DNA from: Lachnospiraceae bacterium
GTDB lineage: Bacteria > Bacillota > Clostridia > Lachnospirales > Lachnospiraceae
Assembly: GCA_022845895.1 (NCBI GenBank)
Contig: AP025573.1
Coordinates: forward strand, 1,832,501 to 1,896,500
Direction: 5' to 3'
Length of the DNA: 64,000 nt
The translations under genes were made by a program, and so were the position numbers. Below, in pieces: positions 25,245-32,855 of the stretch. Numbering within the stretch: the stretch's first letter is position 1; each line of letters opens with the position of its first letter. Below the pieces are notes generated by a model. That model worked only from the letters and a program-made list of their open reading frames with translations. It was not told the DNA's origin and searched no databases.

Positions 25245-26399
25245 ATGTCAGCAACTTCATTTTTTTACCTGCCCCGCGTCTCTGTCTTAGGGGCGGACAG
25301 CCTGAACGAAATAGGAGAACAGGCTTCCAGGTTAGCCAGGCGTTTTCTCCTGGTTACGGATTCATATCTTGCATCCACGGAAGTAACATCTCGAATCCGC
25401 CGCCTGCTGGCTGAAAGACAGATTGATCTCGTTATCTATGACAAGGTTCAGCCAAACCCTACCTTGGAAAATGTATATGAGGCCCATTCCCTTTATGCTG
25501 AGACAGAGTGTGGAGGCATAATCAGCCTTGGAGGAGGGTCTGCCCACGATTGTGCCAAGGCAGCGGCAGCATTGGCAGCTAATCCTGCTCCTATAGAACA
25601 GTATGCCGGCGTGGACCGGTTTCCAAACCAAGGGGCCCCTGTTATCACGGTCAATACAACTGCCGGCACGGGGAGCGAGATTACGAATTGTTTCCTGCTG
25701 ACGGACACGAAGACAAATACAAAGCTTATTTTCGAAGGAGTACATGCGCTGGCCAATGTTGCCATTGATGATCCCAAGCTGATGCTTTCGCTTCCAAGGG
25801 AATTGACTGCGGCAACCGGTATGGATGCCCTGACCCATGCCATAGAATGCTATGTTTCGAGCGCTTCCTTCAAATTGACAGACGAACTGGCACGAATTGC
25901 GGTTCAGTACATCTTCCGCAGTCTGCCGGCGGCGGTAGAAAATCCGGATAATCTGGATGCCCGTGATGACATGGTATACGGGCAGTATATGGCAGGCATG
26001 GCTTTCGGCAATGGAGGTGTAGGTCTCGTCCATGCCACAGCCCATGCATTAGGTGGCCTGTATAATCTTCCCCACGGTCTTTTGAATGCGATTCTGCTTC
26101 CTCATGTCATGCGTTTTAATAAGCGTGTATGTGCGGGACGGTATGCAGAACTGTATGCAGCTATCGCACCGTTAAAAGAGGAGGTTCAGTCTGCCGGAGG
26201 AGGTGCGGACGCTTTGATCTCGGAAGTCGAACGATTATCGAGAAAGATTGGTACAGCTATACCGTTACATAAACTTGGTGTTAGGGAAGAGGACTTTGAA
26301 GCGGTTGCTGAAAAAGCGCTTACAGACACGTGCTGCGATACGAATCCGGTATGTCCGGTACGGTCAGACATTATCGGTATTCTAACATCTGCATATTAG
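25245..26399 (+). CDS. Iron-containing alcohol dehydrogenase
   Basis: 384 residues. NAD-binding loop GGGSAHDCAKAAA near residue 93, TAGTGSE near 140, and metal-ligand helices DALTHAIECY (about 194) and HATAHALGGLYNLPHG (about 263-278). Members reduce aldehydes or oxidise diols, for example lactaldehyde to propanediol in fucose use. In this island it most likely disposes of the aldehyde released by the class II aldolase. AAAGGAGGA ribosome-binding site; 15-bp gap after the regulator, so probably cotranscribed with it. Confidence 0.9.
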   Translation: MSATSFFYLPRVSVLGADSLNEIGEQASRLARRFLLVTDSYLASTEVTSRIRRLLAERQIDLVIYDKVQPNPTLENVYEAHSLYAETECGGIISLGGGSAHDCAKAAAALAANPAPIEQYAGVDRFPNQGAPVITVNTTAGTGSEITNCFLLTDTKTNTKLIFEGVHALANVAIDDPKLMLSLPRELTAATGMDALTHAIECYVSSASFKLTDELARIAVQYIFRSLPAAVENPDNLDARDDMVYGQYMAGMAFGNGGVGLVHATAHALGGLYNLPHGLLNAILLPHVMRFNKRVCAGRYAELYAAIAPLKEEVQSAGGGADALISEVERLSRKIGTAIPLHKLGVREEDFEAVAEKALTDTCCDTNPVCPVRSDIIGILTSAY

Positions 26400-26424
26400 T
26401 TCGGTGAGAAAGGAGGAGCGTGTA

Positions 26425-28146
26425 ATGACATATCAAGGAAATGGTATATCGGAAGGAATAGCAAACGGCCGGGTTTATAGGTATCTACCTGTCGAAATAC
26501 ATATAACGCGGCAGTCTGTTTCTAAATCAGAGGCCGGTCAGAATCTGGAAAAGTTTCAACAGCTGAGACAGGCGGCGATGCAGGAGCTGCTTCAGATGGA
26601 GCATAAACTACAGACGACGGATCCTGGAAAAGCCAAGATATTTGCGGCACACCAGGAGATGCTGGAAGATGAAGAGCTGCAAGAAAGTATCTGTAATGCG
26701 ATAGAAGAGTGCTATGCCCTCGACTGGGCAATCGAGTCATCATTTTCGCAGTTCATTACCCTGCTGTCAAAAGCAAAAGATCCTCTTATCAGTGCCAGGA
26801 CGGCAGACCTTGAGGATGTAAAAAATAGATTGCTACGGATAGTGGCCGGGGTTCCCGAAAGAAACCTTGCAGAACTACCGCCGGATACGATAGTAGTAGC
26901 TCATGAGCTGCTGCCGTCTGACACAGCGGCAATCGACCGGGAACATGTAAAGGGAATCATTACAGAAATCGGCGGAGATACATCCCACACGGCCATAATT
27001 GCACGAAGTTACGGAATTCCTGCGGTATCTGGCGTGACGGATGCCTTGGAATGCTTCCAGGACGGAGAAGAGATTATTATAAATGCACTGTCTGGAGAAG
27101 TTATCTATGCCCCGACTCAGGAAGAGCTTCTTGAAGCCGCTCATCTAAAAAATGAATACATGAAAGAGAAAGAGGTTCAGAAGCAGTTCCTTGAAAGGCC
27201 CTGCCAGACCAGCGACCATGTATTTGTCAAGACGGGTATCAATGTAGGCGCGCTGGAAGAGGAGGAGAGCCTGCTTCCGTATGTTGATTATATCGGCCTG
27301 TTCCGCACCGAATTTCTATATATGGATTCCGGCCATATGCCGACCGAGGAGGAACAATACGAGGCGTATCGGAATACTCTTGAAAAAGCCCGCGGCAAGA
27401 CGGTCGTACTCCGTACATTGGATATCGGAGGTGATAAGGTTCTGCCATACTTAGAGCTTCCGAAAGAAGAAAACCCTTTTCTCGGGAACCGGGCACTGCG
27501 TTTCTGCCTGGAGCATGAAGAACTGTTTAAAACACAACTGCGTGCGGCTCTGCGTGCGTCGGCTTACGGTGACCTGTGGGTCATGTTTCCGATGATTGGG
27601 AGCATAGGCGATATACGTTCTGCCCTCACGGCTTTTGAAGCCGCAAAGCGGTCACTTGAAAAAGACCGTCTTCCCTTTGACGATGGGACAAAGGTTGGTA
27701 TTATGATTGAAATTCCGGCAATTGCCTTGCTGGCAGAAGAGGCGGCCAGACAGGTCGACTTTGCCAGTATCGGAACGAATGATCTGCTCCAGTATCTTTC
27801 AGCGGCAGACCGACAGAATGCACAGGTTATAAAGTATTATAATGCGGGCATTCCCGCTGTGCTGCGGCTTATTGATTATGTTAACCGGATATTTACAGAG
27901 CAGGGCAAGACGGTAAGCGTCTGCGGTGAAATGGGCGGGGATCCGGTGTACGCGCCTATATTTGCCGGCATGGGAATCAGGAAGCTGAGCATGGGCATGT
28001 CCCGGATTACGGCAGTTAAGCAGGCGATGTCCTGCTTCTCGGCAGAAGAATTATGTGCAATAAAAGATTGTGTCCTGGAGATGGATAGTACGGAGCAGAT
28101 CGTCTCTTTCATGAAAGCAGAAATTGCAGGGAAACGGGACAAATAA
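26425..28146 (+). CDS. ptsI: PTS enzyme I (phosphoenolpyruvate-protein phosphotransferase)
   Basis: 573 residues, full enzyme I length. Start at 26425 is set by AAAGGAGGAGCG; the ATG upstream at 26404 precedes that site. The phosphohistidine is in GGDTSHTAIIARS near residue 190. The PEP-binding barrel shows FRTEFLYM, DIGGDKVLPYL, and the C-terminal VCGEMGGDP. It starts the phosphate relay PEP to EI to HPr. A chromosomal ptsHI is expected elsewhere, so this would be an island-borne second copy. Gap to HPr is 24 bp. Confidence 0.92.
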   Translation: MTYQGNGISEGIANGRVYRYLPVEIHITRQSVSKSEAGQNLEKFQQLRQAAMQELLQMEHKLQTTDPGKAKIFAAHQEMLEDEELQESICNAIEECYALDWAIESSFSQFITLLSKAKDPLISARTADLEDVKNRLLRIVAGVPERNLAELPPDTIVVAHELLPSDTAAIDREHVKGIITEIGGDTSHTAIIARSYGIPAVSGVTDALECFQDGEEIIINALSGEVIYAPTQEELLEAAHLKNEYMKEKEVQKQFLERPCQTSDHVFVKTGINVGALEEEESLLPYVDYIGLFRTEFLYMDSGHMPTEEEQYEAYRNTLEKARGKTVVLRTLDIGGDKVLPYLELPKEENPFLGNRALRFCLEHEELFKTQLRAALRASAYGDLWVMFPMIGSIGDIRSALTAFEAAKRSLEKDRLPFDDGTKVGIMIEIPAIALLAEEAARQVDFASIGTNDLLQYLSAADRQNAQVIKYYNAGIPAVLRLIDYVNRIFTEQGKTVSVCGEMGGDPVYAPIFAGMGIRKLSMGMSRITAVKQAMSCFSAEELCAIKDCVLEMDSTEQIVSFMKAEIAGKRDK

Positions 28147-28170
28147 TTCAAAGATAGAGAGGGTGCTGTA

Positions 28171-28443
28171 ATGTATAAGAAAACGATTAAAATTGTCAAT
28201 CCGACAGGACTTCACGCACGTCCTGCGTCCGACTTCGTGGCAACGGCGAAGAAATTTACTTCCAAGATTAAGATCAAAGATCTGACAGCCGATGAAAAAC
28301 CGGTGAATGCCAAATCAATTCTAACTGTGCTGGCTCTGGGCCTGGCAAAGGGTACAGAGGCAGAGATTACGGCGGAAGGAGAAGATGAGGAACAGGCAGT
28401 GGAATCCTTGGCTGCATTGATAGAATCTGGATTTGGGGAATGA
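28171..28443 (+). CDS. ptsH: HPr phosphocarrier protein
   Basis: 90 residues. Active His15 in NPTGLHARPAS. The regulatory serine position is in NAKSILTVLALG (Ser49, equal to Ser46 in standard HPr after a small insertion), so HPr kinase control may be kept. It pairs with the enzyme I just upstream. The order EI then HPr is the reverse of the usual ptsH-ptsI order. GAGAGGGTG ribosome-binding site. Confidence 0.93.
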   Translation: MYKKTIKIVNPTGLHARPASDFVATAKKFTSKIKIKDLTADEKPVNAKSILTVLALGLAKGTEAEITAEGEDEEQAVESLAALIESGFGE

Positions 28444-28466
28444 TGCTATTGAGAGGAGCGGTACAA

Positions 28467-28724
28467 ATGACGATGAAAACATGCCGGCGTACCGCAGCGG
28501 TGCTGGCCGGCCTGACCATGATATGTGGCGGAATGTGTAAATTCTTTATCAGCCTTCCGCAGATGGCGGTGACTGCACTGTCTGTATGCGCAATACTTGC
28601 TGGAATTGCAGCCGTGTCAGTGGCAGTGCGCTTTCACAGGTGCCCAAGATGCCATAGATTCATTCCGATTACGCTTCGCCCGGATAGATGTATGCACTGC
28701 GGTGAAAGCATGAATGAGGAATAG
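28467..28724 (+). CDS. Small membrane protein with C-terminal zinc ribbon
   Basis: 85 residues from the ATG at 28467 (GAGAGGAGCGG upstream); an alternative start at 28440 overlaps the HPr stop. Two hydrophobic helices (about 10-28 and 32-55) are followed by a four-cysteine ribbon CPRC...CMHC. Likely an inner-membrane protein with a cytoplasmic zinc knuckle; function unknown. Last gene of the regulator-dehydrogenase-EI-HPr run; a strong terminator follows at once. Confidence 0.7.
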   Translation: MTMKTCRRTAAVLAGLTMICGGMCKFFISLPQMAVTALSVCAILAGIAAVSVAVRFHRCPRCHRFIPITLRPDRCMHCGESMNEE

Positions 28725-28739
28725 TGATAATACTATCTG

Positions 28740-28779
28740 AAAAGTGAGGAAGAAAAATAAAACTTCCTCACTTTTTCTT
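28740..28779 (+). terminator. Strong intrinsic terminator
   Basis: A 13-bp stem (AAAAGTGAGGAAG with CTTCCTCACTTTT) around a 10-nt loop, followed by T-rich sequence. It ends the operon from the PRD regulator to the zinc-ribbon protein. Confidence 0.88.
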
Positions 28780-28824
28780 TATGCGTAGTTATGGTATAAT
28801 AAATGGACACTATCAGACAACCCG

Positions 28825-28914
28825 ATGGTATTGTCACAGACGACAGAAGAAGATATGACGCTGCTTGAAGCAGCGATAAAGGCAGGGAGCAGGTACTTAG
28901 CAGGGGAAGAATGA
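28825..28914 (+). other. Short open frame, possible gene remnant
   Basis: A 29-codon frame beginning MVLSQTTEEDMTLLEAAIKA and ending LAGEE, behind a TATAAT box at 28795-28800 but without a convincing ribosome-binding site. It reads like the C-terminal tail of a helical protein. Between it and the Fic gene (28915-29006) is a weak hairpin around 28947-28970. Could be a decayed gene or chance. Confidence 0.2.
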
Positions 28915-29006
28915 TTGCGTAATCAGAAATACCCGTAAGGGCATCCCATAATGCATAATAATGCGGATGGGTTTTGCGCGGCACGGCGTATGAAAGGTGA
29001 AAACTT

Positions 29007-29738
29007 ATGGAATTTCAAAGACTAAATGAGAAGAAAAATATATATGAAAAAGGGAAGTCATCCATTGATAAGGTTACATTATCTACTTATGAAAAAGATT
29101 TTGAGTTGACGTATACGCATAATTCTACGGCAATTGAGGGAAATACTTTAACGTTGATGGAGACGAAAGTGATTCTTGAGGATGGTATTTCTGTAGGAGG
29201 AAAAGAACTCCGGGAAATATATGAAGTGACGAATCACAGAAAAGCATATTCTTATGTGAAAGAATGTATTGCAAAAGGACTGGAACTGAATGAAAATATC
29301 GTAAAAGACATTCATGCTATTTTAACAGAGAATATAATCGTAGGCGGAATCTACCGCAATCAGGAAGTCAGAATCACTGGTGCCGCACATAGGCCACCTT
29401 CAGGTAGTGAGATGTATGTTCAGATTAAGAACTTTTATGCAGATATGCCATATAAAAAGGAGTTGAATGCAATAGAGCTGGCCGCCTGGACTCACGCAGA
29501 GTTTGTAAGGATTCATCCGTTTATTGATGGAAATGGAAGGACCTCAAGACTTCTTATGAATTATCAGCTGATGCGGAATGGTTTTCTGCCAATTTCAATT
29601 GCAAAAGAGGACAGGCTTAGCTATTATAATGTCCTTGAAGATTATGCGGTAAATCAGAATATAGAACCATTTGTGGATATGATTGCAGAATTAGAGGAAG
29701 CACAATTGGATGATTATATCAGATTGATAAGGGTTTAA
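29007..29738 (+). CDS. Fic-family AMP-transferase (self-inhibited class)
   Basis: 243 residues. The catalytic motif HPFIDGNGRTSR (His170 to Arg181) is complete, so AMP transfer to a hydroxyl group of a target protein is expected. An N-terminal inhibitory helix STAIEG (Ser40-Glu44-Gly45) matches the S-x-x-x-E-G/N motif that blocks ATP binding in cis, so no separate antitoxin is needed. GAAAGGTG ribosome-binding site. The gene and its downstream partner are visibly AT-richer than the PTS genes, suggesting a different origin. Targets unknown. Confidence 0.9.
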   Translation: MEFQRLNEKKNIYEKGKSSIDKVTLSTYEKDFELTYTHNSTAIEGNTLTLMETKVILEDGISVGGKELREIYEVTNHRKAYSYVKECIAKGLELNENIVKDIHAILTENIIVGGIYRNQEVRITGAAHRPPSGSEMYVQIKNFYADMPYKKELNAIELAAWTHAEFVRIHPFIDGNGRTSRLLMNYQLMRNGFLPISIAKEDRLSYYNVLEDYAVNQNIEPFVDMIAELEEAQLDDYIRLIRV

Positions 29739-29764
29739 GAGAAAGATGTAGAGGGATAGATATT

Positions 29765-29944
29765 ATGTTTGAGAAGATTGATTATGTTATAGATAGAATT
29801 GACGGAGATTATGCGTATCTGAGACGCCTGGACAGAACGGATGAAGAATTAAAATGTGTAGCCAGGGCTCTTCTTCCGCCGGAGATTATGGAAGGGAGCA
29901 GACTGGCATATGAGATGATGGAATATAAGCTTACAGAAGCATAG
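29765..29944 (+). CDS. DUF3006-family small protein
   Basis: 59 residues, starting MFEKIDYVIDRIDGDYAYL and ending YEMMEYKLTEA. The pattern 'VDRIDGDYA...L...LLPPEIMEGS' matches the DUF3006 family of small beta-rich proteins of unknown function. GAGGGATAG lies upstream of the ATG. It follows the Fic gene by 26 bp and is the last gene before the right end of the island (27 bp away). Confidence 0.7.
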   Translation: MFEKIDYVIDRIDGDYAYLRRLDRTDEELKCVARALLPPEIMEGSRLAYEMMEYKLTEA

Positions 29945-29949
29945 CTAAA

Positions 29950-29995
29950 CTATCATTTCCCCCACTCAGCTAAATGTCTGGCTTGCATATATGAT
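29950..29995. other. attR: right junction of the integrated island
   Basis: Island sequence lies left of TAAA (29971-29974) and permease coding sequence right of it. The junction creates a Ser codon and a stop in the permease directly after the shared Phe codon. See attL for the reconstructed parental sites. Confidence 0.8.
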
Positions 29996-30664
29996 CAGGT
30001 ATCCAAGACCGTTTCTAGCGGCTAGGAACTCCCCGATAATCACCCCTACGAGACAGAGCCCTATATTGACTTTCATCGTACTGATTATGGCGGGTATCGA
30101 GCTTGGTATGACGACCTTCGTTAGTGCGTGGTACTTGGAACCGTGCAGTGTATATATGAGCTTTATCTTCTCAGGGTCTACAGTTGTAAAGCTCGTGTAC
30201 AGGTTCAGTATGCTGCCGAAGACCGCAACCGACATTCCGGCCACGATTATCGTGGTAGTATTGGCTCCGAGCCATACGATTAAGAGAGGAGCCAGCGCTG
30301 ACTTTGGCAGGCTGTTCAGGACGACCAGGTAAGGGTCCAGTATCTCTGACAGCTTTGGGCTGAACCAAAGTGCAACTGCCATCAGAATACTGATGGCAAT
30401 TACGAGGATGAAACTTAAGATGGTTTCATACAGGGTGACTCCTATGTGAAGAAAGATACTTTTATCTATGAGCATTCCCCAGAAGCAAAGCGCTATCTTG
30501 GATGGGCTGCTGAAGATAAAAGAATCGATGATGCCTACATTTGCTGTAAATTCCCATATAAAAAGGAAACTAAGTAGTATGAGGACACGGGATACGCTGA
30601 CGATTCGTCTATGCCGCTTCTGTTGGGAAAGGAAGTGCCGCTGACCGGCGGACAATTCACTCAT
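29966..30664 (-). CDS. ABC transporter permease (SsuC/ThiX type), truncated by island insertion
   Basis: 232 residues with about five remaining membrane helices. The EAA-like loop of BPD-type permeases is present (SLPKSALAPLLIVWLG, and later FTTVDPEKIKLIYTLHGSKY). Normal members end with one more helix and a basic tail; here the reading ends at GYLIIYASQTFS, and the missing helix is found in frame at 12915-13022. The start overlaps the ATPase stop by eight bases. The product may be unstable or inactive. Family substrates include nitrate, sulfonates and thiamine precursors; no binding protein gene is near. Confidence 0.88.
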   Translation of the reverse strand: MSELSAGQRHFLSQQKRHRRIVSVSRVLILLSFLFIWEFTANVGIIDSFIFSSPSKIALCFWGMLIDKSIFLHIGVTLYETILSFILVIAISILMAVALWFSPKLSEILDPYLVVLNSLPKSALAPLLIVWLGANTTTIIVAGMSVAVFGSILNLYTSFTTVDPEKIKLIYTLHGSKYHALTKVVIPSSIPAIISTMKVNIGLCLVGVIIGEFLAARNGLGYLIIYASQTFS

Positions 30665-31424
30665 TCGTGTTCAACTCCTTCCATATTAAGTTAAAATATG
30701 TCTTGAATTCAGGGGCATTTCTCCGGTTCAGCGGAGTGTCCTTTTCTAAATCGAATTTCAGAGGCAGCGTCTGCAGAATCGTTGCAGGCCGGTCGGTCAG
30801 GATGATTACCCTGTCAGCCAGCGAGATGGCCTCTGAAAGGTCGTGGGTTACCAGTATCGCGGTCTTTTTTTCTCTTCGGATAATCTGTCCGATGTCATCC
30901 CCGACATTTAGGCGGGTCTGATAATCAAGAGCTGAAAACGGTTCATCCAGTAGTAAGATATCAGGCTCCAGGATGAGCGTGCGTACAAGAGCCGCCCTCT
31001 GACGCATGCCGCCGGACAATTCTGACGGCTTGGCGTTTTCAAACTGCTTCAGCCCGTAAGTGTCCAGCAGTTCATGGGCTTTTTCTTTGCTTCTTGCCGA
31101 CAGCATATGCTGGACTTCCAGCCCGAGTATCACGTTGTTGTAGATTGTGCGCCATTCAAAGAGCTGGTCATGCTGAAGCATATAGCCGATGTTGGTGGTA
31201 CTTTCTCTTAAGTATTTACCGTTGATTTTAATCAGTCCCTTTTCCGGCTCTATCAGTCCTGATATAATGGATAATAAGGTGGATTTGCCGCAGCCGGATG
31301 GTCCGACAATCGCCACAAACTCTCCCTTATTCATGGAAAATGAAATGTCGATAAGGGCAGGGGTTTCACCTTCCATGTTGTGATAGGCGTAGTGGATATG
31401 CCGAAGCTCTAATATTTGATCCAT
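30657..31424 (-). CDS. ABC transporter ATP-binding protein (SsuB/TauB type)
   Basis: 255 residues. Walker A GPSGCGKST near residue 40, Q-loop MLQHDQLFEW, signature LSGGMRQRAAL, Walker B ILLLDEPFSALD and the switch His in LVTHDLSEA. It belongs with the truncated permease downstream as an importer of the nitrate/sulfonate/thiamine-precursor type. It is divergent from the lipoprotein gene at 31574; the 149-bp gap should hold both promoters. With a broken permease the importer is probably not working. Confidence 0.9.
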   Translation of the reverse strand: MDQILELRHIHYAYHNMEGETPALIDISFSMNKGEFVAIVGPSGCGKSTLLSIISGLIEPEKGLIKINGKYLRESTTNIGYMLQHDQLFEWRTIYNNVILGLEVQHMLSARSKEKAHELLDTYGLKQFENAKPSELSGGMRQRAALVRTLILEPDILLLDEPFSALDYQTRLNVGDDIGQIIRREKKTAILVTHDLSEAISLADRVIILTDRPATILQTLPLKFDLEKDTPLNRRNAPEFKTYFNLIWKELNTNE

Positions 31425-31573
31425 GGAAACCTCCTAAGCCTGGATGATATATAGTTAGTTTATGTGAAAATGTGAAAAGGGTGCCTACGTAATAAGTCTG
31501 CAACAAGTCCCCGTTATGATGGGATTGTAGAGATGAGACAAGTCATCATAAATCAAAGAAAGGGGCAGATGAT

Positions 31574-32185
31574 ATGAGACAGTTATGGAAAAAGCACAGG
31601 ATAGCTTTGACGGCCGCCGGCCTGGTCGTATGCCTGACGGCATGTCTGGGGGCAGGAATCGCGTATTCCAGAGCCAGGGCCGAAAGGGATGTGGTAAAGG
31701 CAGCGGAAAAGGAGGCAGATAGAGGCGCCGGGGAGCAGGACGCCCCTAAGATGAATGCACCGTGGGAGGACGGCACATTATACAAAGATGTATTGAATGA
31801 CAGCTATGCGGACATAGGCCGGGAAGTGTGCCGTAAATTCGAATCGGACTATGAGACGGTAACTATGAAAGATGTTACCGCAGAAATGCGCAATTATGAA
31901 GAAGTCCTCATCCTGTTAAAAGATATGGGGGCCAATCCGCTGCTGGAAGAGAATGAGGATAAGAAGGCCATAGAGGAAGCAGGTGGCTATTCGGATGCGA
32001 CCATGTCGCTGGAAGTATATATCGATGAGGTCTATGCTTTTGGCGGGGGAAGAGACGTAATAGAACAGATATGCGGCAAATATGATATCGACCCGAATCA
32101 GGCGGTCGTATCAGATCTGACCGCAGAACAGCTGGAAGAAATAGGTGCGCTCGCCTATGGGACCTCCGACCACCCGAAAGACTGA
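31574..32185 (+). CDS. Predicted lipoprotein of unknown function
   Basis: 203 residues. A basic start and hydrophobic stretch lead to a lipobox LTAC (Cys24), so it is likely anchored outside the membrane. The rest is acidic and helical, without a family I recognise. GAAAGGGGC ribosome-binding site. It is followed after 22 bp by a response regulator and a histidine kinase, so it may be the sensor's accessory or its output. Confidence 0.7.
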   Translation: MRQLWKKHRIALTAAGLVVCLTACLGAGIAYSRARAERDVVKAAEKEADRGAGEQDAPKMNAPWEDGTLYKDVLNDSYADIGREVCRKFESDYETVTMKDVTAEMRNYEEVLILLKDMGANPLLEENEDKKAIEEAGGYSDATMSLEVYIDEVYAFGGGRDVIEQICGKYDIDPNQAVVSDLTAEQLEEIGALAYGTSDHPKD

Positions 32186-32207
32186 GGTGCAAAGGACGTA
32201 AAAAGAG

Positions 32208-32855
32208 ATGGCAGAGATATTGATTGTAGAAGATGATAAAAGCATCAATGAACTCATTCAGAGGACATTGAGAATGATGGGACACACAGGGCTTCCGGCA
32301 TTTACTGGCCGTGAGGCCCTTAAAGCCGTGAAGGAGAAGAGGCCGGCGCTCATGCTGCTGGATTTAAGCCTTCCGGACATGGACGGGTTTGAGGTGATGG
32401 AAAAGGCAGAGGATATCCCTGTCATCTGTGTCACGGCGCGGGATGAGATACCAGACAGAGTGAAAGGGCTGATGGCGGGTGCGGAAGATTATATCGTGAA
32501 ACCCTTTGCCCTGGATGAGCTGTCTGCCCGTGTACAGGTCGTTCTCCGCAGGGAGCACAGGGAACAGACGCTGTATAAGCTTGGAAGGACGGAGGTCGAT
32601 ATCTGCAGCGCTTCTGCCAGGAGGGATGGAGAGCCGGTAGATCTGACGCACAGGGAATACGCTCTGCTGAAGGTGCTGCTTGACAACCGCAACATCGCCC
32701 TTTCCAGAGGCCAGATATTGGATCTGGCATGGGGAATGGATTATTATGGAGACGACCGCACTGTCGACGTGCATATTCGCCGCCTCCGCCAGAAGCTGGG
32801 GCTGGAAGATCAGATCAAGACCGTATTTAAATATGGGTATAGATTGGAGATATGA
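32208..32855 (+). CDS. OmpR-family response regulator
   Basis: 215 residues. Receiver domain with acidic pocket VEDD, phospho-acceptor Asp52 (LLLDLSLPDMDG), Thr in VTAR and Lys in IVKPF; then a winged-helix DNA-binding domain ending RTVDVHIRRLRQKLG and YGYRLEI. It overlaps the kinase gene by four bases. Its targets may include the lipoprotein gene just upstream. Confidence 0.92.
   Translation: MAEILIVEDDKSINELIQRTLRMMGHTGLPAFTGREALKAVKEKRPALMLLDLSLPDMDGFEVMEKAEDIPVICVTARDEIPDRVKGLMAGAEDYIVKPFALDELSARVQVVLRREHREQTLYKLGRTEVDICSASARRDGEPVDLTHREYALLKVLLDNRNIALSRGQILDLAWGMDYYGDDRTVDVHIRRLRQKLGLEDQIKTVFKYGYRLEI

Larger units (their letters stand above)
13019..29974. mobile_element. Integrated genomic island (~16.95 kb) splitting an ABC permease gene
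   Basis: Bounded by TAAA at 13019-13022 and 29971-29974. Both flanks are pieces of a single minus-strand permease gene that rejoin in frame. Cargo from left to right: GHKL sensor kinase, DUF4003 protein, SHOCT-like protein and large serine recombinase, galactitol-type PTS catabolic operon (minus strand), PRD regulator, Fe-alcohol dehydrogenase, enzyme I, HPr, zinc-ribbon membrane protein, Fic protein and DUF3006 protein. No relaxase, conjugation or phage structural gene is visible, so it is an integrative element without visible transfer functions. The right end (Fic/DUF3006) is visibly AT-richer than the rest. Confidence 0.85.

Noticed and set aside
13019..29974. Prophage or conjugative element as the nature of the island
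   Set aside because: No capsid, terminase, lysis, relaxase or type IV secretion gene is visible between the two junctions.
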